Shown here: piece by piece, positions 54,705 to 64,000 of the stretch
Numbering within the stretch: position 1 is the stretch's first letter
Layout: each line of letters begins with the position of its first letter
Assembly (NCBI GenBank): GCA_041397825.1
Contig: JAWKVX010000006.1
Span: forward strand, 434,001 to 498,000
DNA length: 64,000 nucleotides
Origin: JANNSX01 sp041397825
Lineage (GTDB): Bacteria > Pseudomonadota > Alphaproteobacteria > Rhizobiales > Hyphomicrobiaceae
Direction: 5' to 3'
The notes under the pieces: generated by a model
The model's database searches: none
What the model saw: the letters and a program-made list of their open reading frames with translations, nothing else
Told to the model about the DNA's origin: nothing
Position numbers and translations under genes: made by a program

Positions 54705-55385
54705 CGGTGCGCCGACGACCAGCGTCCAGAACGTCTTGAACTCGGTCTTGGTATCCTGCACGAGGGCGATGCCCATGTGCTCGGCGTCGGCCAGGAGCAG
54801 GTTCTTGTTGTGCGCTTCGCTGGCTTTCCAGCCCTTCAGGACCTCGGCCAGCGTTACCTGACCAGTGCCGACATTTTCAGCCGCCAGACGGGCCTTGTAG
54901 CCGGCGGCGGCCACCCGATCCCAAGGGCTCGACCCGTTGCTGCCATAGTGCGAGATGCGATCGTGCTTGGCGAGATCCCGCGAGTGCGTCTTGGCGGCGG
55001 CGACCAAGAGCGGATCGAGCTTCAGCGGCTTCAGTCCGTTCTCGCCGCGGTAGTCGTTGATGAGGGTCAGCGCGTCGTTCGGATTGAGCTTGGCCTTCGA
55101 GTAGTCTCGGTCGGCGAGGGCACCGGCGGGTGCCGATGCGGTGCTGTCGACAGCCACCTCGGTCTCTGTGGCCGCATTCCGCGCCGCGCGCTCCTGGGCA
55201 CGCCGCTTCAGCGTCGACGGCGAAACGATGTCGCCGCCGGCCGAGGCCGCGAGCGACATGCCGCCCACGGCGTCGAGGCCGTAGTCCGTCTCGTCAGCCG
55301 CGAAACCGGTGGGAATCGGCAAGTTTGCGACGCTGCAGCCCGATAAGGCGACCGCCAGAAGAACCGAGATGAAGATGCAACGCAT
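54699..55385 (-). CDS. CAP/SCP-domain lipoprotein
   Basis: 228 residues. The ATG at 55385 begins a lipoprotein signal, MRCIFISVLLAVALSGCSVA, with lipobox LSGC and predicted acylated Cys17. The C-terminal 130 residues are a CAP (SCP/PR-1/CRISP) domain: LNDYRGENGLKPL-like start, AKTHSRDLAKHDRISHYG with the two conserved histidine-type positions, then AAENVGTG and KGWKASEAHNKNLL. Bacterial CAP proteins are extracellular or envelope proteins of mostly unknown function. Confidence 0.85.
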   Translation of the reverse strand: MRCIFISVLLAVALSGCSVANLPIPTGFAADETDYGLDAVGGMSLAASAGGDIVSPSTLKRRAQERAARNAATETEVAVDSTASAPAGALADRDYSKAKLNPNDALTLINDYRGENGLKPLKLDPLLVAAAKTHSRDLAKHDRISHYGSNGSSPWDRVAAAGYKARLAAENVGTGQVTLAEVLKGWKASEAHNKNLLLADAEHMGIALVQDTKTEFKTFWTLVVGAPL

Positions 55386-55799
55386 CACAGTCTCCGGATG
55401 CAACGCACGTGCGCAACTCCAGCGCACGAAGCCCGAAGTCGTTAACTATCCCCGCCAGGGTAAATTTGGAGTTACGGCACCGCCTCTCCCTGCCCGGCAG
55501 AACCGCATTTTCCCCTGGGAAGCGACACTATTTCCCGTCCGCGTCGGAAAGTGGGAGCGAATGGGGCAAATGCAGGGCGAGCGCGGTCCTGCCAGGTTGT
55601 ATGCGACACCCATCGGGGACTTGGCGACACAATCGGTCATAGAGTTCACGGTCGCGAGGTCTAGCCCCTTGGCCCGATGCCTGGCTTCCGGCAAGCTCCA
55701 GCCTGTCCACACCTGATTCGTCGGTGCCCAGTACCCGGCCGGCAGAGTAGCCGCGCCCCGGAACAGGCACTGATTCACTGTGTGACGGGGGGAGGGGGA
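55386..55799. other. Gap upstream of the winged-helix/ATPase unit
   Basis: 414 bases without a credible gene or RNA. It separates the CAP gene from the dual-ATPase operon and ends in a strong ribosome-binding site (GGGAGGGGGA). No palindromic operator stands out. Confidence 0.4.
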
Positions 55800-56843
55800 A
55801 TGACGGTTGGCGCCGAGCTTCGGCCATCGATTGCCGAGGTCGTGCTGCTCAGACTGTTCGCGGCCGGAGCGGAGGGCGTGACGCGTTCGGCGTTGTCGCG
55901 CGATCTCTACGCTCTCGTCGCCCATCGGCTTTCTCCGGCCGAATGGCGGGCCGATCTCGACCAACTGGTGACCGAGGCGATCACCGCCGGGGATATCGCC
56001 ACCGAGGGAAAGCGGTTACTGTTGACCGAGGACGGCGGCATCGCGTGCGAGCGTTTCTATGGCGGCCGGCTGCCCAAGGTGTCGGGCTGGGCCGATCTCA
56101 AGAACACGGTGCTCGTTGCCAAGGCGCTCGGAGTCGAGAAACGCCCCAAACGGCAGCTGAAGCGGCTGAACAACGCCCCGGGCCTTCGCCTGTCGATCCT
56201 CGAACGTAGCTTCAAGCTTCGCTTCAAAGGCGCGCCGAGCTTGGCCAAGGCGCGGACCCAGCTGGCCCGTGAGGCGACGCGGCGCCGTCCGGCGCTCGCT
56301 TCGGCCGTGAATGGCTCGGTACCGCGCAAGGACGAGAGTGAGCGGCAGCTTGCAGCGGGTCTCTTGACACGCGCCCGGCCGGCGAGCTCGGATGGCGAGC
56401 TAGTGAGCTTGCTCGCTGCCGAGCAGGTGGGCGCCATCCAGACCGACGTTTCGGCGCTGAGATTGGCGCTGCTCCGGCGCTACGTCGCCGGCCAGGCGCG
56501 AAGCCGCACCGTCAAGGCCCCGTCCGCCCAGGAGATCCTGGGCTATGACGTGGCCCGCTTTGCCGCCGAGATCCTGAAGATTGCGCGCTCCGAGGCGCGC
56601 GGCGTGCCCGGCTCGCGGAAGGCCTATATCGCTGACGTCTGGAAGCGTCTCACTCCAGCGGGTGCGCCGTCGCCCGACAGCCATGCTCAATTCAAGACCC
56701 TACTCGTCGAGGCCCATCGCCTGGGGCTTCTCTCGCTCACCAACGCCGACCTACGTGACAAGGCCAATATGCAGCACGTGCAGGATTCCGCCGTCACATA
56801 CCAGAACACGGTCTGGCACCTGATCAGAGTCGAGGACATATAG
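55800..56843 (+). CDS. Putative winged-helix protein paired with the dual-ATPase
   Basis: 347 residues from the ATG at 55800 behind GGGAGGGGGA. The N-terminus (about 8-85) reads as a winged-helix fold: SIAEVVLLRLFAAGAEGVTR, then a recognition-like helix (ADLDQLVTEAITAGDIATEG) and LLLTEDGGIACERF. A basic middle region (KRPKRQLKRLNNAPGLRLSI) follows, and the C-terminus (FKTLLVEAHRLGLLSLTNAD) looks like a second winged helix. DNA binding is inferred from these shapes; I recognise no named family. It is 3 bases upstream of the ATPase gene, so the two are one transcript and probably one complex. Confidence 0.7.
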   Translation: MTVGAELRPSIAEVVLLRLFAAGAEGVTRSALSRDLYALVAHRLSPAEWRADLDQLVTEAITAGDIATEGKRLLLTEDGGIACERFYGGRLPKVSGWADLKNTVLVAKALGVEKRPKRQLKRLNNAPGLRLSILERSFKLRFKGAPSLAKARTQLAREATRRRPALASAVNGSVPRKDESERQLAAGLLTRARPASSDGELVSLLAAEQVGAIQTDVSALRLALLRRYVAGQARSRTVKAPSAQEILGYDVARFAAEILKIARSEARGVPGSRKAYIADVWKRLTPAGAPSPDSHAQFKTLLVEAHRLGLLSLTNADLRDKANMQHVQDSAVTYQNTVWHLIRVEDI

Positions 56844-56846
56844 AAC

Positions 56847-59800
56847 ATGTTGCCGGAGCCGTTGCAGACCATTGCCCACGAGCGCCTTCTCGACGTGTTC
56901 GAGCATTCGATCACGTGGGAGGACGATGTCTGGAAAGCCGATCCTCTTGACGTGCCGGAGGTGCATGCGCAGGCCCGGCGGAAGTTCGAGGATCTGCTCG
57001 CGTCGATGGCGCAAGGACGCTCGCCCGCGCACAATCGAATCCTGCTGTTCCACGGCCATTCGGGTGCCGGCAAGACCCACCTGATCCGGGCGCTCAGAAG
57101 CGGCGCGCATGCCGCCCACCGCGGCTATTTCGGCTATGCGCAGATGACGCCGGACGTCAACAACTACGCCGAGTATTTCCTGCGCCGTCTCGTCAACTCT
57201 CTCGAGAAGCCCTACGACCCGCGCAATCCGGTCGAGACCGGTCTGATGCGGCTGTCCAATCATCTCGTCAGCCGGGCCGGCGTCCTGGCGCCGGGCGCCC
57301 GCGAGCTGCTGAAGGAATCAGCCGTCGACAGCGACAAGCTCTCCCATCTCGTCGCCCGTCTCGCCGACGAGATCGTCGCCGCACCGAAATTTGCCGGCCA
57401 GGATCTCGACATCAACATCGTCCGCGCGCTGCTCTACCTGCAGCGCAATGACCCGCGCATCGATCAACGCGTCCGGCAATATCTCTACGGGCGGCCCGTG
57501 AACGAGGTCGGCCAGCCGCTCGTCGGTGCGCTCGAGGCGCTCGAGGGCGAGGATCGGCCGTTCGAGATCATCGAATGCCTGGGCCGGTTGATGAAAGCCG
57601 TCGACGACGCGACCCTGGTGTTCTGCATCGACCAAGTCGAGGACCTGCGGTTCTTCGACAATCCGGAAGAGCGCTTCCAGAAGGCGATCCGCGATCTCAT
57701 CCAGATCGCCAACCGCGTCACGAGCTCGATCGTCATCATCTCCTGTCTCGACGACTTCTACGCGGCGACCCGCGAGTACCTGCCGCAGTCCTTCATCGAC
57801 CGCATCGAGAAGGCCGGGCCTATTCTGCTAAGCGAGGTCCGCACCGAGGACGAGGCGCGCGAGATCGTCTTGAAGCGCATGCAGGCGGCCTTCGACACCG
57901 AGGGCCTGAGCGATCAGCTGCCGGCCTTCGTCGAGATGGTCGAAGCAGGTTTCATGCGCGAGCTGGCCGGCCTGTCCACACGGAGACTGCTCGAGCATGC
58001 CCAGAAGCGCTGGAAGCAGCTGCTGGGCGAGGAGATCGAGGACGAGGTGATAGCCCCGGTCAAGGTGGCAGCAGTCGAGACCGCCGATCCGGCCTTCGCG
58101 ATCAAGACGCAGTGGGACCGCCACATCCACGACTCGACGGTCGAGATTCCGTCCGAGGAGAATGAGCTGATCGATATTCTGACGGCGGCCTTGCGCATCG
58201 CCGCCGAGGAGCTCCGCGACGAGGTCGCGGTCGATATTGCGCCGGTCAACGGCATCGAGGAGGTTGCCGCCGCCGACCTCACGGTGCGGCAGACCGGCAC
58301 CGAGCCTTATGTGACACGCATGTTCCTGTGCAATCGCTCGAACCAGGGCGGCGGACTGAAGCGGCAGCTGGAGCGCGTTCTGTCGGCCGGTACGGGGCGT
58401 GCGCCGGTGCTGATCCGCGCCAGCGACTTTCCGCCGAACGCCAACAAGAGCGCGACGGCGCAGCTCGTCCGCAAGTTCACCAACAGTGGTGGCCGGCGCT
58501 CCGTCATTCCAACCTACGAATGGGAGCGGATGCTCAATGTCATCGGCTTCTACGGGCACCATCGCAACGAGCCCGGCTTCGAAGGCTGGCTGACCCAGGC
58601 ACAGCCCTTGAGCAGTCTGCCGTCATTGCGCGAGCTCCTGAGGCTGACCACGCAGAGTGCCGTGAGCCACGACGAGGACGAAGCGGACGACGGGCCGGAC
58701 GACTGGTCCTCCAACGACAATACACCGTTGCCCGAGGTTGCGGCCGGGCCTGCCTACGCGACCATCGATCCAGGTGACGACGGCGACGAGATCGTCATTC
58801 CGCTCGGGCCGCCGATCGACGACAGCATCGATCTGACGGCCATTCCCGAGGCGTTGCCCGAGCCGATGCCGGTGCGTTCGGAAGAGGTCGCGCCGGGCAG
58901 CGACATCGACGCCGAGGCCGATTGGAGCCGATTCTCGATCGGCGGCACACTCGATCAGTCCGCATCGCCGGTCGTGCTGTCAAAGCAGATCCTCCGCCGC
59001 CATGCCGCCATGCTCGGTGGCTCGGGGTCGGGCAAGACGACTCTGGCGCTGACCGTCATCGAGCAGCTGCTGCTCCGCGGCACGCCGGTGGTCTTGATCG
59101 ACCGCAAGGGCGACCTCTGCAGCTACGCCAATCCCGATGTCTGGGCCCCGGTTGCCGGCGAGAGCTTCGAGCGGCGCATGATGCGTGAGCAACTCGCCCA
59201 GCATACCGACGTTGCCGTCTACACGCCGGGACGCACCTCCGGTCGGCCGATCAACATCACGCTCCTGCCGAACGGCATTGCGGAGCTGCCGAGCCACGAG
59301 CAGCAGCTGCTCGCCAACGTCTCGGCGGCAGCCATCGGCGAGATGCTGCACCTGAAGCATTCGGCGACGCATCAGCGCCAGAGCGGCATTCTCTCGGTCG
59401 CGCTCAAGGTCCTGGGCTCGAAGAGCCGCAGCGAGGTTCGCCTCTCGGACCTGATCCGCCTGCTCGAGGACGACGACGAGGAGCTGGTCGAGCTGACGAG
59501 CCGTATGGACCCGTCTGGCAAGTCGCGCCGCGATCTGATGGCCCAGCTCGACAGCCTCCTGCATCGCAACGCGGCGCTGTTCGACGGCCATGGCGAAAGT
59601 CTTCGGATGGAGAGCCTGCTCGGGCTCGGCCAATTCTCGAAGCCCGGCCGCACGCGCCTATCGATCATCTACACCGGCTTCCTCGGCGACAACGAGAACG
59701 TACTCTTCTGGGTGTCGCAGTTCCTTTCCGAGGCGCTGCGCTTCTGCCAGCGCAATCCGAGCGAGAAGCTGCAGGCCGTCATCATGTTCGACGAGGCCGA

Positions 59801-60221
59801 TCTCTACATCCCGGCGCAGTCGAAGCCGGCCACCAAGGAGCCGCTTGAAAGCCTCCTGAAGCGCGCCCGCTCGGCCGGTGTCGGTGTTATGCTGGCGACG
59901 CAAAGCCCGGGCGACCTCGACTACCGCTCACGCGATCAGATCACCTCCTGGTTCATCGGTCGTGTCCGCGAGGATACGGCCCTGAAGAAGCTCCGCGCGG
60001 CCTTCGCCAGCGAGAGCGGGCTCGATCCGGCGCGCGTGCTTCCCAACCAGACGGTCGGTGAGTTCCACCTGATCCAGGAGGGCAATGTGCGCGCCATGCG
60101 CTCGCGCCGCTCGATGATCTCGGCAGTGCAGGTGCCCTTCGACCGCATCGAGCGGCTGGCACGCGAGACCCGCAAGGTCGAGGCGCAGCAGCTCAGGCTC
60201 GATCTGGGCGACCGCGGATAG
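56847..60221 (+). CDS. Large protein with two P-loop ATPase domains (AAA-like plus HerA-like)
   Basis: 1124 residues. The first ATPase domain (about 40-420) has Walker A GHSGAGKT (70-77) and Walker B VFCIDQVEDL (Asp262), and resembles AAA/STAND-type switches. A linker of about 280 residues follows, with an acidic, probably flexible part near 610-690. The second domain has Walker A GGSGSGKT (724-731), IDRKGDL, Walker B MFDEADLYIP (Asp982, Glu983), and an ATQSPGDLDYRSRDQI sensor region, all typical of HerA/FtsK-like DNA translocases. No nuclease or methylase domain is visible. Operon partner: the winged-helix protein. A DNA-processing or defence role is inference. Confidence 0.8.
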   Translation: MLPEPLQTIAHERLLDVFEHSITWEDDVWKADPLDVPEVHAQARRKFEDLLASMAQGRSPAHNRILLFHGHSGAGKTHLIRALRSGAHAAHRGYFGYAQMTPDVNNYAEYFLRRLVNSLEKPYDPRNPVETGLMRLSNHLVSRAGVLAPGARELLKESAVDSDKLSHLVARLADEIVAAPKFAGQDLDINIVRALLYLQRNDPRIDQRVRQYLYGRPVNEVGQPLVGALEALEGEDRPFEIIECLGRLMKAVDDATLVFCIDQVEDLRFFDNPEERFQKAIRDLIQIANRVTSSIVIISCLDDFYAATREYLPQSFIDRIEKAGPILLSEVRTEDEAREIVLKRMQAAFDTEGLSDQLPAFVEMVEAGFMRELAGLSTRRLLEHAQKRWKQLLGEEIEDEVIAPVKVAAVETADPAFAIKTQWDRHIHDSTVEIPSEENELIDILTAALRIAAEELRDEVAVDIAPVNGIEEVAAADLTVRQTGTEPYVTRMFLCNRSNQGGGLKRQLERVLSAGTGRAPVLIRASDFPPNANKSATAQLVRKFTNSGGRRSVIPTYEWERMLNVIGFYGHHRNEPGFEGWLTQAQPLSSLPSLRELLRLTTQSAVSHDEDEADDGPDDWSSNDNTPLPEVAAGPAYATIDPGDDGDEIVIPLGPPIDDSIDLTAIPEALPEPMPVRSEEVAPGSDIDAEADWSRFSIGGTLDQSASPVVLSKQILRRHAAMLGGSGSGKTTLALTVIEQLLLRGTPVVLIDRKGDLCSYANPDVWAPVAGESFERRMMREQLAQHTDVAVYTPGRTSGRPINITLLPNGIAELPSHEQQLLANVSAAAIGEMLHLKHSATHQRQSGILSVALKVLGSKSRSEVRLSDLIRLLEDDDEELVELTSRMDPSGKSRRDLMAQLDSLLHRNAALFDGHGESLRMESLLGLGQFSKPGRTRLSIIYTGFLGDNENVLFWVSQFLSEALRFCQRNPSEKLQAVIMFDEADLYIPAQSKPATKEPLESLLKRARSAGVGVMLATQSPGDLDYRSRDQITSWFIGRVREDTALKKLRAAFASESGLDPARVLPNQTVGEFHLIQEGNVRAMRSRRSMISAVQVPFDRIERLARETRKVEAQQLRLDLGDRG

Positions 60222-60286
60222 GTGGCAACCGCGACAACCGCGGCCGCTCGGCGGCGGCGCGATTCCACCGATGGGGGGCCTATCGC

Positions 60287-61546
60287 CTATGATGCCGCGG
60301 GGGCAGTGTAGGCGCGATAGCCACGCTGGATGCCGATCTGATCGGCGATGAACTTGGCGTCGTGCCAAACGCCCCAGAGGAAGGTGGAGCCCCGCCGCGA
60401 CAGCCATGGAAGACCGAGGAAGTAGACACCCGGCTCCGTCGAGACGCCGCGCCGGTGCTTGGGCTTGCCGCTCTCGTCGAGCGCGCCGACTTTGAGCCAG
60501 CCGTAATCGACCGAGAAACCCGTCGCCCAGATGATCGTTGTGACACCTGCCTTGGCGAGGTCGAGCTTCAGGATCGGGTGGGTCACCGCCTCGGGCATCG
60601 GTCCGATCTTGTGCGCCTCGGGCTCCGGAGGAAGGTCGAGACCGTTGCGGGCGACATAGGCATCGGCCGCCTCGAGCAGCGACAGGTAGCTCCGGTCGCC
60701 CCGGGCGATGTTCGCCTCGAGATCGGGTGCGAAGTGCATGACGCCGTTCGCGTAGGACTCCGCCCGGCCGAGCAGCGTCATGCCGGCGGCGGCGAGGTTG
60801 CGGAAGTCGACGGTGCGACCGCCATAGGCCCCGCTCACTGCGATCGTGACATGCTGCGCGTCTGCCTCGGCGGCTTCTGCATCCCACATGCCGAGAACGC
60901 CGAGCCACCAGACGAAGTCCCGCTGCCGATAGCTCCGGGGTGGCCGGTCGTGCGGGCCGATCGCGAGATAGACACGCCGTCCCGCGCGATTGAGCTCGTC
61001 GGCGATCTGCGTTCCCGACGACCCCGCCCCGACCACCAGCACCGCGCCCTCGGCGAGCTGGGCCGGATTGCGGTAGGCCGCAGAATGGATCTGCATGAGG
61101 CCCGGCCGCGCGGGGACCACCGTCGGCACGATTGGGATTTGGAAGGGACCTGTCGCCGCCACCACGAAGTCGGCCTCGATCGCGCCGGCCGACGTCTCGG
61201 CCCGGAAGCCGGGGCGGCCCGAGAGCCGCTCGACGGATGTCACTTCGACGCCCGTGCGGACCGGAGCCCCGAACTTTTCCGCATAGGCGACGAGATAGTC
61301 GGCGATCATCTCCTTGGGCGCGAAAGCGTCCGGTGCGATCTCCGAGAAGGTCATGCCCGGGAAGCGATCGTGCCAGGCGGGGCCGTTAGCGACGAGCGAG
61401 TCCCATCGCTCGGAGCGCCAGCGCTCGGCGATGCGATGCCGCTCGACGACGAGATGGGGCACGCCGGCCCTACTCAGATGCTCGCTCAGCGCCAGGCCGG
61501 CCTGGCCGCCGCCGACGATCAGCACTTCGGTCTTTTCGATGGACAT
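60287..61546 (-). CDS. Flavin-containing monooxygenase-like oxidoreductase
   Basis: 419 residues from the ATG at 61546. The N-terminal FAD-binding motif VLIVGGGQAGLALSEHLSRA and the second, NADPH-binding motif VLVVGAGSSGTQIADEL mark a flavin-dependent two-dinucleotide-binding monooxygenase. ATGF in IIWATGFSVDYGWL is a typical family block. The substrate is unknown. The frame is open upstream to 61609, but the family N-terminus starts at 61546. It is divergent from the MFS gene across about 290 bases. Confidence 0.85.
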   Translation of the reverse strand: MSIEKTEVLIVGGGQAGLALSEHLSRAGVPHLVVERHRIAERWRSERWDSLVANGPAWHDRFPGMTFSEIAPDAFAPKEMIADYLVAYAEKFGAPVRTGVEVTSVERLSGRPGFRAETSAGAIEADFVVAATGPFQIPIVPTVVPARPGLMQIHSAAYRNPAQLAEGAVLVVGAGSSGTQIADELNRAGRRVYLAIGPHDRPPRSYRQRDFVWWLGVLGMWDAEAAEADAQHVTIAVSGAYGGRTVDFRNLAAAGMTLLGRAESYANGVMHFAPDLEANIARGDRSYLSLLEAADAYVARNGLDLPPEPEAHKIGPMPEAVTHPILKLDLAKAGVTTIIWATGFSVDYGWLKVGALDESGKPKHRRGVSTEPGVYFLGLPWLSRRGSTFLWGVWHDAKFIADQIGIQRGYRAYTAPAAS

Positions 61547-61833
61547 TTCGCGGGCCTCTACCGGTTTTGCGGGCATGGAGGGGGTCTGTGGCGAACCTAG
61601 TCGAAGCATTGATTCAAAAAAACTATGATTTCATCAAGCACTGATTCGCATTTCACGATTCAAGCTTCACGCCACCAAATCGCGGTCCTTGTTGCTCCGG
61701 CGCTGCATGGGAGCTCGCCGGTCGAGGGTCCTTGCCTCCGGTAGCCCGTGGCGGCCATGATGTTCGAACACGCGAAATCGCAATCGGTCCTGAAGGTGTG
61801 GCGCATCGAGCCTCCCTGGCCGGGAAGGTGGTC

Positions 61834-63069
61834 ATGGGCTCGTGGCAGACAACGAACCGCTCAAGCCTCGAAAGAGCGCCGAGCACGGCCGAATCGGTGA
61901 CGCTGATGGCGCTGCTGATATCGCTCGTCGCGCTCTCGATCGACGCGATGCTGCCGGCCCTTCCTCAACTCGGCGCCGATCTCGGTGCCAGACATCCGGG
62001 CGACACGCCCTTGGTGTTGTCTGCGCTGTTTCTCGGCCTGTCCCTGGGACAGCTGATCGCGGGCCCTGTCTCGGACAGCATCGGGCGGCGTGGCGTCGTA
62101 CTCTCGGGGCTCGCGGTTTACCTGGTCGGGTCGGCGATTTGTGCGCTGTCCGGGGACTTCAATACGCTGCTGCTCGGCCGTCTCATCCAAGGTCTGGGCG
62201 TTGCCGGTCCACGTGTGGTGACGGTGGCGATCGTTCGCGACCGCTACGCCGGGGACGCCATGGCCCGCATCATGAGCTTCATCATGTCGGTCTTCATCCT
62301 GGTGCCGGTCGTGGCGCCGGCTCTGGGCCAGATCATTGCAGATTGGGCGGGCTGGCGGGCGATATTCTGGGGCTTCCTCCTGCTCGGCGCACTCGCCGGC
62401 CTGTGGTTCACCTTCCGCCAGCCGGAGACGCTCACCGTCGAGCGTCGCACCCCGTTCACACTGACCCGGATCTGGACTGGCATACGCGAGACATTGCGGC
62501 ATCCCGACGTGATCGGCTACATCGCCGCCGCCGGCTGCGTCTTCGGCGCGCTGGTCGGCTACCTTGCCAGTGCTCAGCCGATCTTTGCCGATCAGTACGA
62601 GCTCGGGGAGCAGTTCCCGATCTACTTCGCCGTTCTGGCATTGGCGATCGGCGCCGCCTCCATCCTCAATGCGCGGCTGGTTATGACGCTCGGCATGCGT
62701 CGGCTGATGCGTCTGGCACTCATGGCCTTCTCACTCATGTCGCTCGCCGCGACAGGCCTCGCGCTGGCCACGGGTGGCCATCCGCCGCTCTGGGCGCTGA
62801 TGACCTATCTGATGGCCGGCTTCTTCACCCAGGGCATTCTGTTCGGCAATCTCAACGCGGCCGCGATGGAGCCGCTCGGTCACATCGCCGGCCTCGGCTC
62901 GGCCGTCTACGGAGCGGCGACGACACTGATCTCGCTGACACTCGGCGCTGTCATCGGCCGTGCCTATGATGGCACCGTGCTGCCGCTTGTCCTCGCCTTC
63001 ACCGGACTGGGCCTCGCCGCGCTCGTCATCGTCCTCGCCGTCGAGCGCCGTGGCGGCCGCGACGATTGA
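61834..63069 (+). CDS. MFS transporter, Bcr/CflA-type drug exporter
   Basis: 411 residues with 12 predicted membrane helices. The N-terminus has MALLISLVALSIDAMLPALP, then the loop GPVSDSIGRRGVVL matching the MFS signature between helices 2 and 3, and QGLGVAGPRVVTVAIVRDRY of the DHA1/Bcr family. It probably exports small drugs or metabolites by proton antiport. The start at 61834 has GGGAAGG upstream; an extended frame to 61732 is unlikely. Confidence 0.88.
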   Translation: MGSWQTTNRSSLERAPSTAESVTLMALLISLVALSIDAMLPALPQLGADLGARHPGDTPLVLSALFLGLSLGQLIAGPVSDSIGRRGVVLSGLAVYLVGSAICALSGDFNTLLLGRLIQGLGVAGPRVVTVAIVRDRYAGDAMARIMSFIMSVFILVPVVAPALGQIIADWAGWRAIFWGFLLLGALAGLWFTFRQPETLTVERRTPFTLTRIWTGIRETLRHPDVIGYIAAAGCVFGALVGYLASAQPIFADQYELGEQFPIYFAVLALAIGAASILNARLVMTLGMRRLMRLALMAFSLMSLAATGLALATGGHPPLWALMTYLMAGFFTQGILFGNLNAAAMEPLGHIAGLGSAVYGAATTLISLTLGAVIGRAYDGTVLPLVLAFTGLGLAALVIVLAVERRGGRDD

Positions 63070-63130
63070 CGCTGGCCGACCTGCCTTCGATACTGCGGCG
63101 GGATCTGCATCGGCGGCATGGAGTGCTCCT

Positions 63131-64000
63131 ATGGCAAGTGAGAAACACATCACGCTCAAGAGCGGCCACAAGCTCTGGACCAAGACCGTCGGCGCGGGCA
63201 AGGGCACTCCGTTGCTGTTGCTGCACGGCGGTCCAGGCGCCGGCCATGATTATCTCGAGCCGCTCGAAGGGCTCGGCGACGAGCGGCCCGTCGTCTTCTA
63301 CGATCAGCTCGGCTGTGGTCGCTCCGACAAGCCGACGTCGCGCCTGCTCTGGACGATCGAGCGTTTCGCCGACGAGATCGACGAGGTGCGCCATGCGCTC
63401 GGCCTGGATACGGTGCACATGCTCGGGCAGTCCTGGGGCGGCTGGCTCGGCGTCGAGTATCTGACGCGGCAGCCGGCGGGTCTCAAGAGCTTCGTGCTCG
63501 CCTCCACCTCCGCCTCGATTCCGCAGTTCCGGTCCGAGTGTGCCCGGCTGATCGCCGAGCTGCCACCGGCGATGCAAACGGCGCTCGCCGAGCACGGCGC
63601 CCGTGGTGAGCTCGACCATCCTGAGTACGCGGCTGCGGCCATGGAGTTCTACAAGCGTCATCTCTGCCGGCTCCCCGAGTGGCCGGATTGCGTGATGAGA
63701 TCGATTGCAAATCTCGATGGCAACGCCGTCTACGAGACCATCAACGGACCAAACGAGTTCACGGTTATCGGCAATCTGCGCTATTGGGATCGCATCGACA
63801 GGCTCCCGGAGATCAAGGTCCCCATCCTGATTACCTGCGGGCGCTACGACGAGCTCGGACCAAACTGCGCGGCAACACTCCAGGCCGGATTGCCGAACGC
63901 GCGCACCGTGATCTTCGAGAACAGCGCCCACACGCCTCATGTCGAGGAGGTCAACGCATATCTCAAGACGGTCCGCGCGTTTCTGACGGAGGTAGACACG
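63131..64000 (+). CDS. Proline iminopeptidase-family alpha/beta hydrolase (3' end outside window)
   Basis: At least 290 residues; the frame runs open past the window end, and family length (about 290-310) suggests only a few residues are missing. The oxyanion loop is LLLLHGGPGAGHDYLEPLE, the nucleophile is in GQSWGGWLGVEYL, the acid in GRYDELGP and the histidine in SAHTPHVEE. This pattern matches proline iminopeptidases and related L-amino-acid amidases. A GGAG ribosome-binding site lies 7 bases before the ATG. It follows the MFS gene by 61 bases on the same strand. Confidence 0.85.
   Translation, partial: MASEKHITLKSGHKLWTKTVGAGKGTPLLLLHGGPGAGHDYLEPLEGLGDERPVVFYDQLGCGRSDKPTSRLLWTIERFADEIDEVRHALGLDTVHMLGQSWGGWLGVEYLTRQPAGLKSFVLASTSASIPQFRSECARLIAELPPAMQTALAEHGARGELDHPEYAAAAMEFYKRHLCRLPEWPDCVMRSIANLDGNAVYETINGPNEFTVIGNLRYWDRIDRLPEIKVPILITCGRYDELGPNCAATLQAGLPNARTVIFENSAHTPHVEEVNAYLKTVRAFLTEVDT

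Noticed and set aside
55800..60221. Known anti-phage systems such as BREX, DISARM or Wadjet
   Set aside because: No methyltransferase, PglZ-like phosphatase, SMC-type or nuclease gene accompanies the pair, and the domain order differs.

Overview
The window is GC-rich bacterial chromosome from an alphaproteobacterium, most likely a member of the Hyphomicrobiales (Rhizobiales). The evidence is the conserved order ubiG / lysC-ptsP-prfA-prmC followed by a DUF4167 gene, a trpA-accD-folC block, an AccD that has lost most of its zinc-ribbon cysteines as rhizobial AccD proteins have, and three ethylmalonyl-CoA pathway genes. No genus can be named from the sequence alone.

Layout. 0-9 kb is core metabolism and translation: ubiquinone methylation, aspartokinase, nitrogen PTS enzyme I, release factor 1 and its methyltransferase, a DUF4167 protein and a PLP-dependent dehydratase. 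9-22.5 kb is dominated by envelope genes on the minus strand: an outer-membrane barrel, a PHB-depolymerase-like lipoprotein, an alpha-2-macroglobulin/PBP1C pair, and a 946-residue membrane and coiled-coil protein of unknown function. 22.8-26.2 kb is trpA-accD-folC. 26.4-39.8 kb holds mcd, ccr and ecm (methylsuccinyl-CoA dehydrogenase, crotonyl-CoA carboxylase/reductase and ethylmalonyl-CoA mutase), which act in acetyl-CoA assimilation. Between them lie a helix-hairpin-helix repeat protein, a DMT exporter, an RTX-type protein, LuxR and TetR regulators and an M81 metallopeptidase. 40-46.5 kb holds gluQ, a 3-methyladenine glycosylase, an esterase, an unusual B12-binding mutase-like protein and an HNH nuclease.

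46.5-50 kb is the first accessory-looking region. It has a non-coding stretch with an array of ACGCAAC repeats, then a tightly coupled minus-strand operon: a 68-residue peptide with a Tat-like leader, a PqqD-HprK-like kinase fusion, and a nucleotidyltransferase. This looks like a small peptide-modification cassette. 50-55.4 kb holds dsbB, dedA, tRNA-Leu(CAA), a D,D-carboxypeptidase, small secreted or unknown proteins, a polysaccharide flippase and a CAP-domain lipoprotein. 55.8-60.2 kb is a second accessory-looking unit: a putative winged-helix protein followed three bases later by an 1124-residue protein with two separate P-loop ATPase domains, the second HerA-like. The window ends with a flavin monooxygenase, an MFS exporter and an alpha/beta hydrolase truncated by the window edge.

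The two least explained and most system-like loci are the peptide/PqqD-HprK/nucleotidyltransferase operon and the winged-helix/dual-ATPase pair. Assignments are from motif recognition and gene context; no database search was run.
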